Positions 1-6,338 of a stretch of 9,430 nt of DNA are shown here, in pieces. The stretch lies in contig CAIYUD010000026.1 of the NCBI GenBank assembly GCA_903929325.1, positions 1 to 9,430 of the forward strand. The letters run 5' to 3'. The first letter of the stretch is position 1. Every line of letters starts with the position of its first letter. The notes beneath the pieces were generated by a model. It was not told where the DNA came from, did not search any database, and saw only the letters and a list, made by a program, of their open reading frames with translations. This stretch comes from an uncultured Opitutia bacterium (GTDB lineage Bacteria > Verrucomicrobiota > Verrucomicrobiia > Opitutales > UBA953). Made by a program: the position numbers and the translations under genes.

Positions 1-245
1 GCTAAGAGCAAGCGAACGTCGCCACCCATTGGGCCGAAGAGCGTCAGGTAGCGCATGATTTCGCGGTCGACGCGTTTTTCGAGTTCGTCGACGCCGTCAT
101 CCATCCCGCGGACTTGGAGGGCGAGAGCGTTATCGCTTTCCTCGAGAGCGCGGAGTGAGAGGCGGGTCATGTCGAGCGTACGCTCGCCCATGAGGACGAG
201 GTCGTCGCGGAGCTGTCGGAGTTCTTCGTGGAAGTAACGTTGCAT
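1..245 (-). CDS. phoU: PhoU, phosphate signalling protein (N-terminal part, cut by window edge)
   Basis: The first 81 residues are visible, starting at an ATG (245-243) and running off the left edge in frame. PhoU is a cytoplasmic all-helical protein that couples the Pst transporter to the PhoR/PhoB two-component system and dampens Pho signalling when phosphate is plentiful. The visible part is the first three-helix bundle: an opening MQRYFHEELRQLRDDLVLMG, then a helix around residues 30-46, then the acidic segment MDDGVDELEKRVDRE (48-62). This last corresponds to the family's metal-binding E/D-rich repeat, and it is followed by a GGDVR segment (74-78) matching the usual DLR. It is the last gene of the pst operon, 43 bases after pstB. 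No Shine-Dalgarno core precedes the ATG. The identification rests on this pattern plus operon position; the second bundle is outside the window. Confidence 0.9.
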   Translation of the reverse strand, partial: MQRYFHEELRQLRDDLVLMGERTLDMTRLSLRALEESDNALALQVRGMDDGVDELEKRVDREIMRYLTLFGPMGGDVRLLL

Positions 246-288
246 GGTAGTAAGTGATAGAGTGGAAACGTGGTGGGGTAAATAGAAC

Positions 289-1098
289 TCAACCGAAACG
301 GCCCGAGATGTAAGCCTCCGTCTGGGCCTGGGCAGGATTCATAAAGATTTTTTCAGTTAAGTCCGTCTCAATCAGTTTCCCGAGATAGAAAAATGCCGTG
401 CGATCAGAAACACGGGCAGCTTGTTGCATCGAGTGAGTCACAATCACGATGGTGAACTGCGTTTTGAGTTCGTGGATGAGTTCCTCAATCTTACCGGTGG
501 CAATCGGATCGAGCGCCGAACAAGGTTCGTCCATCAGCAAAATTTCCGGGCGGTTAGCAATCGCTCGGGCGATACACAGACGCTGCATCTGGCCACCGGA
601 GAGCCCGAGAGCACTGTCTTGCAGGCGATCTTTCACTTCGGTCCAGAGAGCCGCACGACGGAGCGAGGACTCACAAACTTCGTCCAAGACACTACGATCG
701 CTCACGCCCGCAATGCGGAGCGAGTAGACGACGTTTTCATAGATGGACTTTGGGAAGGGGTTCGATTTCTGGAAAACCATGCCAATGCGACGGCGCAGTG
801 AAATCACTTCGACAGTTGGGTCGTAGATGGAACGTCCATCCACCGTAATATCGCCCTCATGCCGCACGTGGTCGACCAGGTCGTTCATACGGTTGAGGTT
901 TCGCAGCAACGTCGACTTACCACAACCCGATGGCCCAATGAACGCCGTTACTTGTCGCTCTGGGATAGTCAGCGTGATGGCATCGAGTGCCTTTTTCTCT
1001 CCATACCAAAAACCGTAGTCCTTGATGTGGATATAGTCGGTGCGCCCGTCACTGGGCGTGGACGACTTAACCTGAATGCGTGAGGGTGTAACGGTCAT
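289..1098 (-). CDS. pstB: PstB, phosphate ABC transporter ATP-binding protein
   Basis: This is the cytoplasmic ATPase that drives phosphate import through PstC/PstA. From the ATG at 1098 it has 269 residues, close to the usual PstB length of about 250-270. Visible motifs are Walker A GPSGCGKST (55-63), the Q-loop in GMVFQKSNPFP (106-116), the signature LSGGQMQRLCIARA (166-179), Walker B ILLMDEP (186-192) with the following CSALDP, and the H-loop TH (221-222). The NPFPKSIYENV stretch and the LWTEVKDRL stretch before the signature are typical of PstB rather than other ABC ATPases. The reading frame extends upstream to 1167, but that longer start would overlap the end of pstA by 56 bases and add an atypical tail, so I chose the ATG at 1098, 13 bases after the pstA stop. 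No Shine-Dalgarno core is present. Confidence 0.96.
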   Translation of the reverse strand: MTVTPSRIQVKSSTPSDGRTDYIHIKDYGFWYGEKKALDAITLTIPERQVTAFIGPSGCGKSTLLRNLNRMNDLVDHVRHEGDITVDGRSIYDPTVEVISLRRRIGMVFQKSNPFPKSIYENVVYSLRIAGVSDRSVLDEVCESSLRRAALWTEVKDRLQDSALGLSGGQMQRLCIARAIANRPEILLMDEPCSALDPIATGKIEELIHELKTQFTIVIVTHSMQQAARVSDRTAFFYLGKLIETDLTEKIFMNPAQAQTEAYISGRFG

Positions 1099-1111
1099 GG
1101 GTGTGACAATG

Positions 1112-2752
1112 TTAGAAGGTTGAGGTTTTGTAGCGTTCACGAAGGCGATTGCGGATAGTAATCGCACCGAGGTTTAAGAAAACCACGAGTGCGAGGAGCA
1201 AAAGAGTTGAGGCAAAGACCATCGGCTTAGCCGCATCGGAATCCGGCGACTGGAAACCTAAGTCGTAAATGTGGAAGCCAAGGTGCATGAATTTTCGATC
1301 CGCATGCAGGAATGGGAAACTGCCATCGAGGGGTAACGTCGGCGCAAGCTTGACCACGCCGACAATCATCAACGGGGCAACTTCCCCTGCCCCACGGGCC
1401 ATGGCTAAGATCACACCTGTCAGAATACCCGGTGCAGACGCCGGAAGGACTACATTACGAATGGTCTGCCATTTAGATGCGCCGCACGCCAGCGAAGCCT
1501 CACGGGCACCACGCGGGACGGCGACAAGGGCTTCTTCGGTTGCCACAATCACCACGGGCAAGGTCATCAGCGCTAAGGTCAACGAAGCCCAAAGCAAACC
1601 ACCGGTACCAAAGACCGGTGTGTTGTTATTATAGCGCAGCTGGTCGGCAAAGAAGAGTTGGTCAATGCTTCCGCCGACGACGTAGACAAAGAATCCAAGA
1701 CCGAAGACGCCGAAGACAATCGAAGGAACACCTGCGAGATTGTTCACACTGATACGCACCAAGCGAAGCACCGTGCCTTGCTTAGCGTACTCGCGAAGGT
1801 AAATCGCAGCGATCACACCAAACGGCGTAACCAGCGCACTCATGAAAACCGTCATCACGAAGGTACCAAACAGTGCGGGCAATAATCCGCCTTCGGTATT
1901 GGCCTCGCGTGGATCGGTCGAAACGAAATCCCAGCCACGTGAAAGTGCTAAGGTGAATTTATCCCACCACGACATCGCATTGGGCTGCCAGAATCGCACC
2001 ACGGAACTCACGGGTATCTCGATGGCACGACCGGCTCCATCCTTCGCACTGAGCACACCGCCTGCATCTGTCGCCCGTAATTGCCGGGCTTCGGCTGCGA
2101 GGGCTTGGTAAGACTTTTCGAGTGCTTCGAGTTCGGCTTTGGCTGCAGCGACGTCGCCTTTGCGATCTTCGGCTTTACGTAAAGCAATTTTGGCAGACTG
2201 CATGTCGCTGTTCACTGAGCCGATTTTCCCGCGCTCGATGGACGAAATCTTTTCCCGCAAAGCTTCTGCGGCGGTAACTTCGCGCTGTAAGGTTTGCGTG
2301 AATGCCGGATCGGTGGCGGCAATCTTTTGTCCATTGGACATCTTCAGCTCCTGCGGCAGCACAAAGGCGGCACCATTTTCCATCCGCTCAAGAGCCATCA
2401 CGGATGGTGGTGTGCTCTCGGACTTAATGATACTTTCATCAACCCACTGGTAAGATTGGCCGTTCACTTCGCGGAGGCCGACTTGGTATTGGCGCTCCAT
2501 TTTACCTTCCGCCGGCGGCGTACCAGGCTTCAGGCGGTTTTGTGCGAGCGGACCGAGTAAGACACGTCCGTCTTTCAGTTCCACGCGAACGACTTCAGGC
2601 GAGCCAAAGACAGCGAGGCCTTGGGTAAGGATGACGCCGACGAGTAACACCACCATGCCTAAGCCGAAGAGCAAACCCACGCCCGTAAACCAAACAAAGG
2701 CCTCTCCTGCGGGGGCGCTGGTATTCGAATGCTGAGGTGCAGGGGCGTTCAT
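1112..2752 (-). CDS. pstA: PstA, phosphate ABC transporter permease, long form with coiled-coil insert
   Basis: This inner-membrane permease pairs with PstC. At 546 residues it is far longer than the roughly 300-residue E. coli PstA. It opens with a short cytoplasmic tail and one membrane helix (about 20-48). A predicted periplasmic domain of some 230 residues follows (about 50-285), including a charged helical stretch at 155-228 rich in E, K, R, A and L that looks like a coiled coil. The canonical permease core runs from about 290 to the end, with hydrophobic segments near 292-318, 338-360, 384-404, 440-466 and 512-534. The EAA loop, which docks on PstB, is at 406-460 (EEALVAVPRGAREASLACGA, ending in GAGEVAP). 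The start ATG lies 2 bases after the pstC stop (TAACCATG on the minus strand), which suggests translational coupling. Long PstA forms are known from gammaproteobacteria; the role of the insert is unknown. Confidence 0.94.
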   Translation of the reverse strand: MNAPAPQHSNTSAPAGEAFVWFTGVGLLFGLGMVVLLVGVILTQGLAVFGSPEVVRVELKDGRVLLGPLAQNRLKPGTPPAEGKMERQYQVGLREVNGQSYQWVDESIIKSESTPPSVMALERMENGAAFVLPQELKMSNGQKIAATDPAFTQTLQREVTAAEALREKISSIERGKIGSVNSDMQSAKIALRKAEDRKGDVAAAKAELEALEKSYQALAAEARQLRATDAGGVLSAKDGAGRAIEIPVSSVVRFWQPNAMSWWDKFTLALSRGWDFVSTDPREANTEGGLLPALFGTFVMTVFMSALVTPFGVIAAIYLREYAKQGTVLRLVRISVNNLAGVPSIVFGVFGLGFFVYVVGGSIDQLFFADQLRYNNNTPVFGTGGLLWASLTLALMTLPVVIVATEEALVAVPRGAREASLACGASKWQTIRNVVLPASAPGILTGVILAMARGAGEVAPLMIVGVVKLAPTLPLDGSFPFLHADRKFMHLGFHIYDLGFQSPDSDAAKPMVFASTLLLLALVVFLNLGAITIRNRLRERYKTSTF

Positions 2753-2754
2753 GG

Positions 2755-5034
2755 TTAGACGACTTTGTAACGTTCACGTAAGCGCTGACGGAGTAATTCG
2801 GCAGCCGTGTTAAGGATAAACGTCAGTAAGAATAAACAGCAGGCTCCCAAGAAGAGCGCGCGGTAATGGGTATGGCCGAGCGGCGCTTCAGGTAACTCCA
2901 CGGCAATATTCGCTGAGAGCGTCCGCATGCCGTTAAACGGATTCATCTCCATGACGGGTGTGTTCCCCGTCGCCATCACCACAATCATGGTTTCGCCAAC
3001 CGCACGTCCAAATCCAATCATCACCGCAGAGAATACGCCCGCCAAAGCTGTTGGCATAATCACGCGCCAGACTGTCTGCCAACGGCTGGCACCTAAAGCG
3101 AGCGAGCCTGAGACCAGTGAAGTTGGCACATTCGAGAGTGCATCTTCAGCGATGGTGAAAATCACTGGGATAACCGCGAAGCCCATCACGAAGCCGACGA
3201 CCACAGAATTACGTGCGTCGTAAGTTAAGCCTGTCGCCTGACGCCACCATTCACGGAAATCAGCTACGGGTAATCCTGTACCCGGATCTGCGACCGTAAA
3301 GAGCGCTGACTCGATAGCAGGTGCTGAAGTCCACGCGAGCCAACCGGCCAAGACGACAATCGGGATTAAGGCGAGGAACTCACGTCCGGGCGGAATGTGC
3401 CGTCGCACGGAGAGCGGAAAGCGCGCCCAAGTGGCACCAAAGAGAAGTCCCGCAGTGGGTAAAGCGAGCACGCACGCCAGCAAACCAACCAGGTGTCCAT
3501 CGACCAAGGGAGCCAACCAGAGTCCGCCAATAAAGCCCAAGACCACCGAAGGTAGTGATGCCATGATTTCCATCATGGGCTTAATCACGCTCTTCACATT
3601 CGGTTTCAAAAATTGCGAAACGTAAATCGCTGAGAGCAAGGCGATCGGTAAAGCAAAGAGCATCGCGAATAACGTACCCTTAAACGTTCCATAGATGAGT
3701 GGCACCAAGGAAAACTTAGGCTCGAACTCATCATTACCCGAACTCGACTGCCAAACATACTCCGGACCCGTCGCACCTTCGTACCACACTTTACCAAAGA
3801 ATGCTTCCCAACCGGCCTCAGGGTGATGGTCGACGAGCGACCAGCGCTGCAGGTCTCCCTGACCATCGACGACCGAGAGCATGTCGTGGTTACGTGATAA
3901 GAATGCTTGGCGGAAGCCATTGACGGCTGGGCCTTCCCAGCGCTGCGAACCCGTGGTGAGGTGCCGCAGCTCCATGCTCTGATCGGTAACAAGGAGGTAC
4001 GATTTATTTGCAGTGGCTGCGGCAAATCCAAGTGCAGCCCCCGCTAAAGGTTTACCGTCGCGAATGTGTCCCCAGCGACGGAGCATACGTCCATCGGACT
4101 GCTTCTGCGGGTAGAGCGACCAAATGTGTTCAGTGCCTTGATTCGATCCAAAGACGGCGGTGACATCCCCTGCGACTAAACCGGCGCTAGTAATTTTCGC
4201 ACCGGGCAAATCCGCTAAAGGGTGGAACGATTGTACCTTTTTGAAACCATCGCCCGTATCAGAGAAGACAACGACTTCATTGGTCTTAGAAATCGCCAAA
4301 ACCATGTCGGCCGTGTTGGCAACTAATTCGCTGTCAATCGCGACATCACCGATTCCCAGTGTAAACGGTTCGCCTGGGGTGTTGCGGACCTTGCCGCCTA
4401 AGCCTTTGCGTTCGGTGACGCGCACGCCAACGAGTCGGCTCACACCTGCTTCAGTCTGTCGCACCACATAGAGGCGCGAGCCTGGGGCACGTACCACCCA
4501 AACGGAGTCAACGGCAGAAGCTTTACCGACAGCCTGGATGCCGAGTAATGATGGGTCAGCTTCAACGGTACGCTGATTGGCACTATCAAATTTTGTGCGA
4601 TAACCCAGACGCACTTCGGCGATGGATCCATCCGATAATCCTAAAGCAATGATACCGGCGCGATCGTCACGCCGCGATGCCGTCACTTTACGTCCACCGA
4701 GATCTGCCTTCCACGTCTTCATCAACTTTCCGTCGACGTGGTAGAAGTTCAAGGTGCCATCGGCCAGGCAAACGTGGGGCAGTTCGCCGTATTCATCGAC
4801 ACCCACCAACGAACCCACGGGTGCCGCCAAGTGAACCGCTGGTAACGGGTTAACTTTGGCGGATGAGAAAAGCGGTAAGACTTCTGCTACCAAGAACACC
4901 AACATGCCGAGCACGGCTACGATGACAGAAATTCCGCCGACGTGGATGAGACGTCCCATCCAGCGATCCGCCGAAAGCGTGCGAGCGCTTACGGAGAACC
5001 GTTGGGTCGGTGCGGATGTGTCAGAAGTGTCCAC
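2755..5034 (-). CDS. pstC: PstC, phosphate ABC transporter permease, long form with beta-propeller-like periplasmic domain
   Basis: This is the second phosphate channel subunit, 759 residues against about 320 in E. coli. One membrane helix (about 31-55) is followed by a predicted periplasmic domain of nearly 400 residues (about 57-445). It contains recurring short beta-rich units ending in a hydrophobic or tryptophan strand, for example near 83-110 (ADGTLNFYHVDG), 128-146 (LGLSDGSIAEVRLGY), 244-268, 291-309, 346-366 and 385-403 (DGQGDLQRWSL), reminiscent of WD/PQQ-type propeller blades. The permease core begins near 446. The EAA loop is at 630-681 (EDALSNVPTSL, then LALGASRWQTVWRVIMP, ending GRAVGET). 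A further insertion of about 60 residues sits at 545-605 between core helices. The start is GTG at 5034; no ATG is available before Met26, which would remove the sequence just ahead of the first helix. It follows pstS after a terminator and precedes pstA by 2 bases. Confidence 0.93.
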   Translation of the reverse strand: MDTSDTSAPTQRFSVSARTLSADRWMGRLIHVGGISVIVAVLGMLVFLVAEVLPLFSSAKVNPLPAVHLAAPVGSLVGVDEYGELPHVCLADGTLNFYHVDGKLMKTWKADLGGRKVTASRRDDRAGIIALGLSDGSIAEVRLGYRTKFDSANQRTVEADPSLLGIQAVGKASAVDSVWVVRAPGSRLYVVRQTEAGVSRLVGVRVTERKGLGGKVRNTPGEPFTLGIGDVAIDSELVANTADMVLAISKTNEVVVFSDTGDGFKKVQSFHPLADLPGAKITSAGLVAGDVTAVFGSNQGTEHIWSLYPQKQSDGRMLRRWGHIRDGKPLAGAALGFAAATANKSYLLVTDQSMELRHLTTGSQRWEGPAVNGFRQAFLSRNHDMLSVVDGQGDLQRWSLVDHHPEAGWEAFFGKVWYEGATGPEYVWQSSSGNDEFEPKFSLVPLIYGTFKGTLFAMLFALPIALLSAIYVSQFLKPNVKSVIKPMMEIMASLPSVVLGFIGGLWLAPLVDGHLVGLLACVLALPTAGLLFGATWARFPLSVRRHIPPGREFLALIPIVVLAGWLAWTSAPAIESALFTVADPGTGLPVADFREWWRQATGLTYDARNSVVVGFVMGFAVIPVIFTIAEDALSNVPTSLVSGSLALGASRWQTVWRVIMPTALAGVFSAVMIGFGRAVGETMIVVMATGNTPVMEMNPFNGMRTLSANIAVELPEAPLGHTHYRALFLGACCLFLLTFILNTAAELLRQRLRERYKVV

Positions 5035-5060
5035 TGTGTGTCTTTTTAGTGTCGGCGCTT

Positions 5061-5090
5061 ATAAAAAGGGAAAGCGGGCCGGGGCCCGCT
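5061..5090 (-). terminator. Rho-independent terminator between pstS and pstC
   Basis: Read on the minus strand, a perfect 7-base-pair GC-rich stem (AGCGGGC pairing with GCCCGCT, plus-strand 5073-5079 and 5084-5090) closes a 4-base loop. It is followed directly by TTTCCCTTTTTAT. It lies about 90 bases after the pstS stop and ends about 27 bases before the pstC start. Partial read-through here would give abundant pstS transcript and less pstCAB-phoU transcript, matching the higher demand for the binding protein. Confidence 0.82.
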
Positions 5091-5101
5091 GGAGTCGCTA
5101 A

Positions 5102-5165
5102 CCCGTCATCCCGATTCCTTCTTGAGGCCGACCCCGAAGGGCGTGGCGAGGAATCGAAATGAGGG
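5102..5165. repeat. REP-like imperfect palindrome in the pstS-pstC spacer
   Basis: A long imperfect inverted repeat spans this stretch. CGATTCCT (5112-5119) pairs perfectly with AGGAATCG (5149-5156). Outside it, TCAT (5106-5109) pairs with ATGA (5159-5162) across a 2x2 internal loop, and CCC (5102-5104) with GGG (5163-5165) across a one-base bulge. The interior holds a smaller CCC-GAA-GGG hairpin. The wording GTCATCCCGA, then a GAAGG core, then GAGGAATC, resembles the dispersed palindromic intergenic repeats of many bacterial genomes. Such elements can stabilise upstream mRNA 3' ends, here that of pstS. Only one copy is in the window, so dispersal is inferred. Confidence 0.6.
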
Positions 5166-5179
5166 TAGAGCGACAAAGC

Positions 5180-6190
5180 TTATTCGGCTGAGTAATATTT
5201 AAGCGCGCTGCGACCATCATCCGCAACGGGTGCAGGTAATGGGTAGTAGCCATCCTTGATCGTGATCTCTTGACCTTGTTTCGAGAGCACGAAGGTGATG
5301 AACTCCTGCGTCAATTTATCCATATCCTTGTTCGGGGACTTGTTGACGTAGACGTAGAGGAAGCGTGCGAGTGGGTAAGTGCCGTTTTCGCAATTGGCTT
5401 GGCTAGGCTCGACGAAAGCTTGGCCGTTTTTCTCGGAGAGAGGCAGCGGGCGAACACCCGAGGTGCGGTAACCGATACCGGAGTAACCGATTGCCGAGAG
5501 ATCGGAAGCGATACCTTGGACAACCGACGATGAACCTGGCTGCTCTTTGACGGAGGACTTGTAGTCACCTTTCGCCAAAGCGGTATCCTTGAAGAAGCCG
5601 TAGGTGCCGGAAGCAGAGTTACGACCGAACAGTGAAATCGACTTACCAGCCCACTCACCCTTTAAGCCGACTTGACCCCAGTTGGAGGCATCTTGTCCGC
5701 CGCGCTTATGCGTCGAAGAGAAGATTGCATCAACTTGTTCCAACGAAAGACCGGAGACAGGATTGTCTTTGTGCACGAAGACAGCGAGGGCGTCGACAGC
5801 GACGGCAATCTTGGTAGGCTTGTAGCCATAGCGACCTTCGAAGGCACCGACTTCGGAAGCCTTCATTTCGCGACTCATCGGACCGAGCTGAGCTGATCCG
5901 GTGGAGAGTGCGGGCGGAGCAGTGCTCGAACCTTTACCTTCCACTTGCACGTTCACATTCGGATAAAGGGTTTTGAAACCTTCGCTCCAGAAAGTCATCA
6001 AGTTGTTCAGCGTATCTGAACCAACCGAATTCAAGTTACCCGAAACACCTGAACTCACGACGTAGTTCGGAAGTTTAGGATCGAGAACAACCGCAGACGA
6101 AGCAGCGGGAGCTCCTTGAGGAGCTTGCTGCGCCATGAGCGGGGCGACCGTGAAGGACGCGAGAGCGAGGGACTTGAATAGGGTGTTCAT
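5180..6190 (-). CDS. pstS: PstS, periplasmic phosphate-binding protein
   Basis: This secreted high-affinity phosphate receptor delivers phosphate to PstC/PstA. From the ATG at 6190 it has 336 residues and begins MNTLFKSLALASFTVAPLMA, a plausible Sec signal peptide (basic n-region, hydrophobic core, cleavage near residue 20). There is no lipobox cysteine, so it should be soluble in the periplasm. Phosphate-contact segments of the family are present: GSDTLNNL (57-64), GKGSSTAPPAL (85-95), PMSREMK (104-110), DALAVFVHKDNP (133-144), GRNSASGTYGFF (189-200) and IGYSGIGYR (234-242). From memory these closely match Pseudomonas-type PstS. The frame continues upstream to 6217, but that start places an unsuitable MRRYPCTLT tail before the signal peptide, so it was rejected. 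The gene is first in the operon, downstream of a Pho-box-like array. The ATG follows TAACC, with no Shine-Dalgarno core. Confidence 0.96.
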   Translation of the reverse strand: MNTLFKSLALASFTVAPLMAQQAPQGAPAASSAVVLDPKLPNYVVSSGVSGNLNSVGSDTLNNLMTFWSEGFKTLYPNVNVQVEGKGSSTAPPALSTGSAQLGPMSREMKASEVGAFEGRYGYKPTKIAVAVDALAVFVHKDNPVSGLSLEQVDAIFSSTHKRGGQDASNWGQVGLKGEWAGKSISLFGRNSASGTYGFFKDTALAKGDYKSSVKEQPGSSSVVQGIASDLSAIGYSGIGYRTSGVRPLPLSEKNGQAFVEPSQANCENGTYPLARFLYVYVNKSPNKDMDKLTQEFITFVLSKQGQEITIKDGYYPLPAPVADDGRSALKYYSAE

Positions 6191-6223
6191 GGTTAGAGTG
6201 CATGGGTATCTTCGCATGCTTAT

Positions 6224-6252
6224 GTTACAGAATGATGACGAAAGGGGGACAA
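6224..6252 (-). promoter_or_regulatory. Putative Pho box (three tandem half-sites) upstream of pstS
   Basis: On the minus strand, three 7-base units are separated by exactly 4 bases. TTGTCCC (6252-6246) and TCGTCAT (6241-6235) are followed by CTGTAAC (6230-6224), nearest the gene. Against the enterobacterial PhoB half-site CTGTCAT they match 4, 5 and 5 of 7 positions. The 11-base period is the one PhoB dimers need. A weak -10-like GAAGAT (6213-6208) lies 10 bases further on, the spacing known for PhoB-dependent promoters, and the pstS ATG is 33 bases beyond the array. Match quality is moderate, so this is a supported guess. Confidence 0.5.
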
Positions 6253-6275
6253 TTGCAGGAAGTTAGCCGAAACTA

Positions 6276-6332
6276 TCCCCTTCTTTTGCCTTTAGCCCCA
6301 CCCCCTTCCTGCCTTACCTATGACCCTCTTTT
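6276..6332 (+). promoter_or_regulatory. Pyrimidine-rich 5' leader of leuB
   Basis: By hand count, 48 of 57 bases here are C or T, immediately before the leuB start and with no Shine-Dalgarno core. This could be a ribosomal protein S1 landing tract that replaces Shine-Dalgarno pairing. I could not identify a convincing -35/-10 pair for leuB in the 148-base region shared with pstS. Confidence 0.35.
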
Positions 6333-6338
6333 AACCGT

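Noticed and set aside
421..801. Long plus-strand reading frame opposite pstB
   Set aside because: Mirror of the pstB codon bias; no family resemblance and pstB is unambiguous.
1099..1167. Upstream extension of pstB to an ATG at 1167
   Set aside because: It would overlap the pstA coding end by 56 bases and add a non-family N-terminal tail; the ATG at 1098 gives normal length and spacing.
1600..1620. 7-bp inverted repeat CACCGGT / ACCGGTG
   Set aside because: It lies inside pstA coding sequence, has no T tract and encodes conserved-looking residues; chance is likely.
6191..6217. Upstream extension of pstS to an ATG at 6217
   Set aside because: It adds an arginine- and proline-containing tail ahead of a complete signal peptide and would fall almost at the predicted transcript start.
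6320..6334. Tiny reading frame (ATG, three codons, TAA) in the leuB leader as a leucine attenuator
   Set aside because: It holds only one leucine codon and no alternative hairpin or terminator is visible, so attenuation is not supported.
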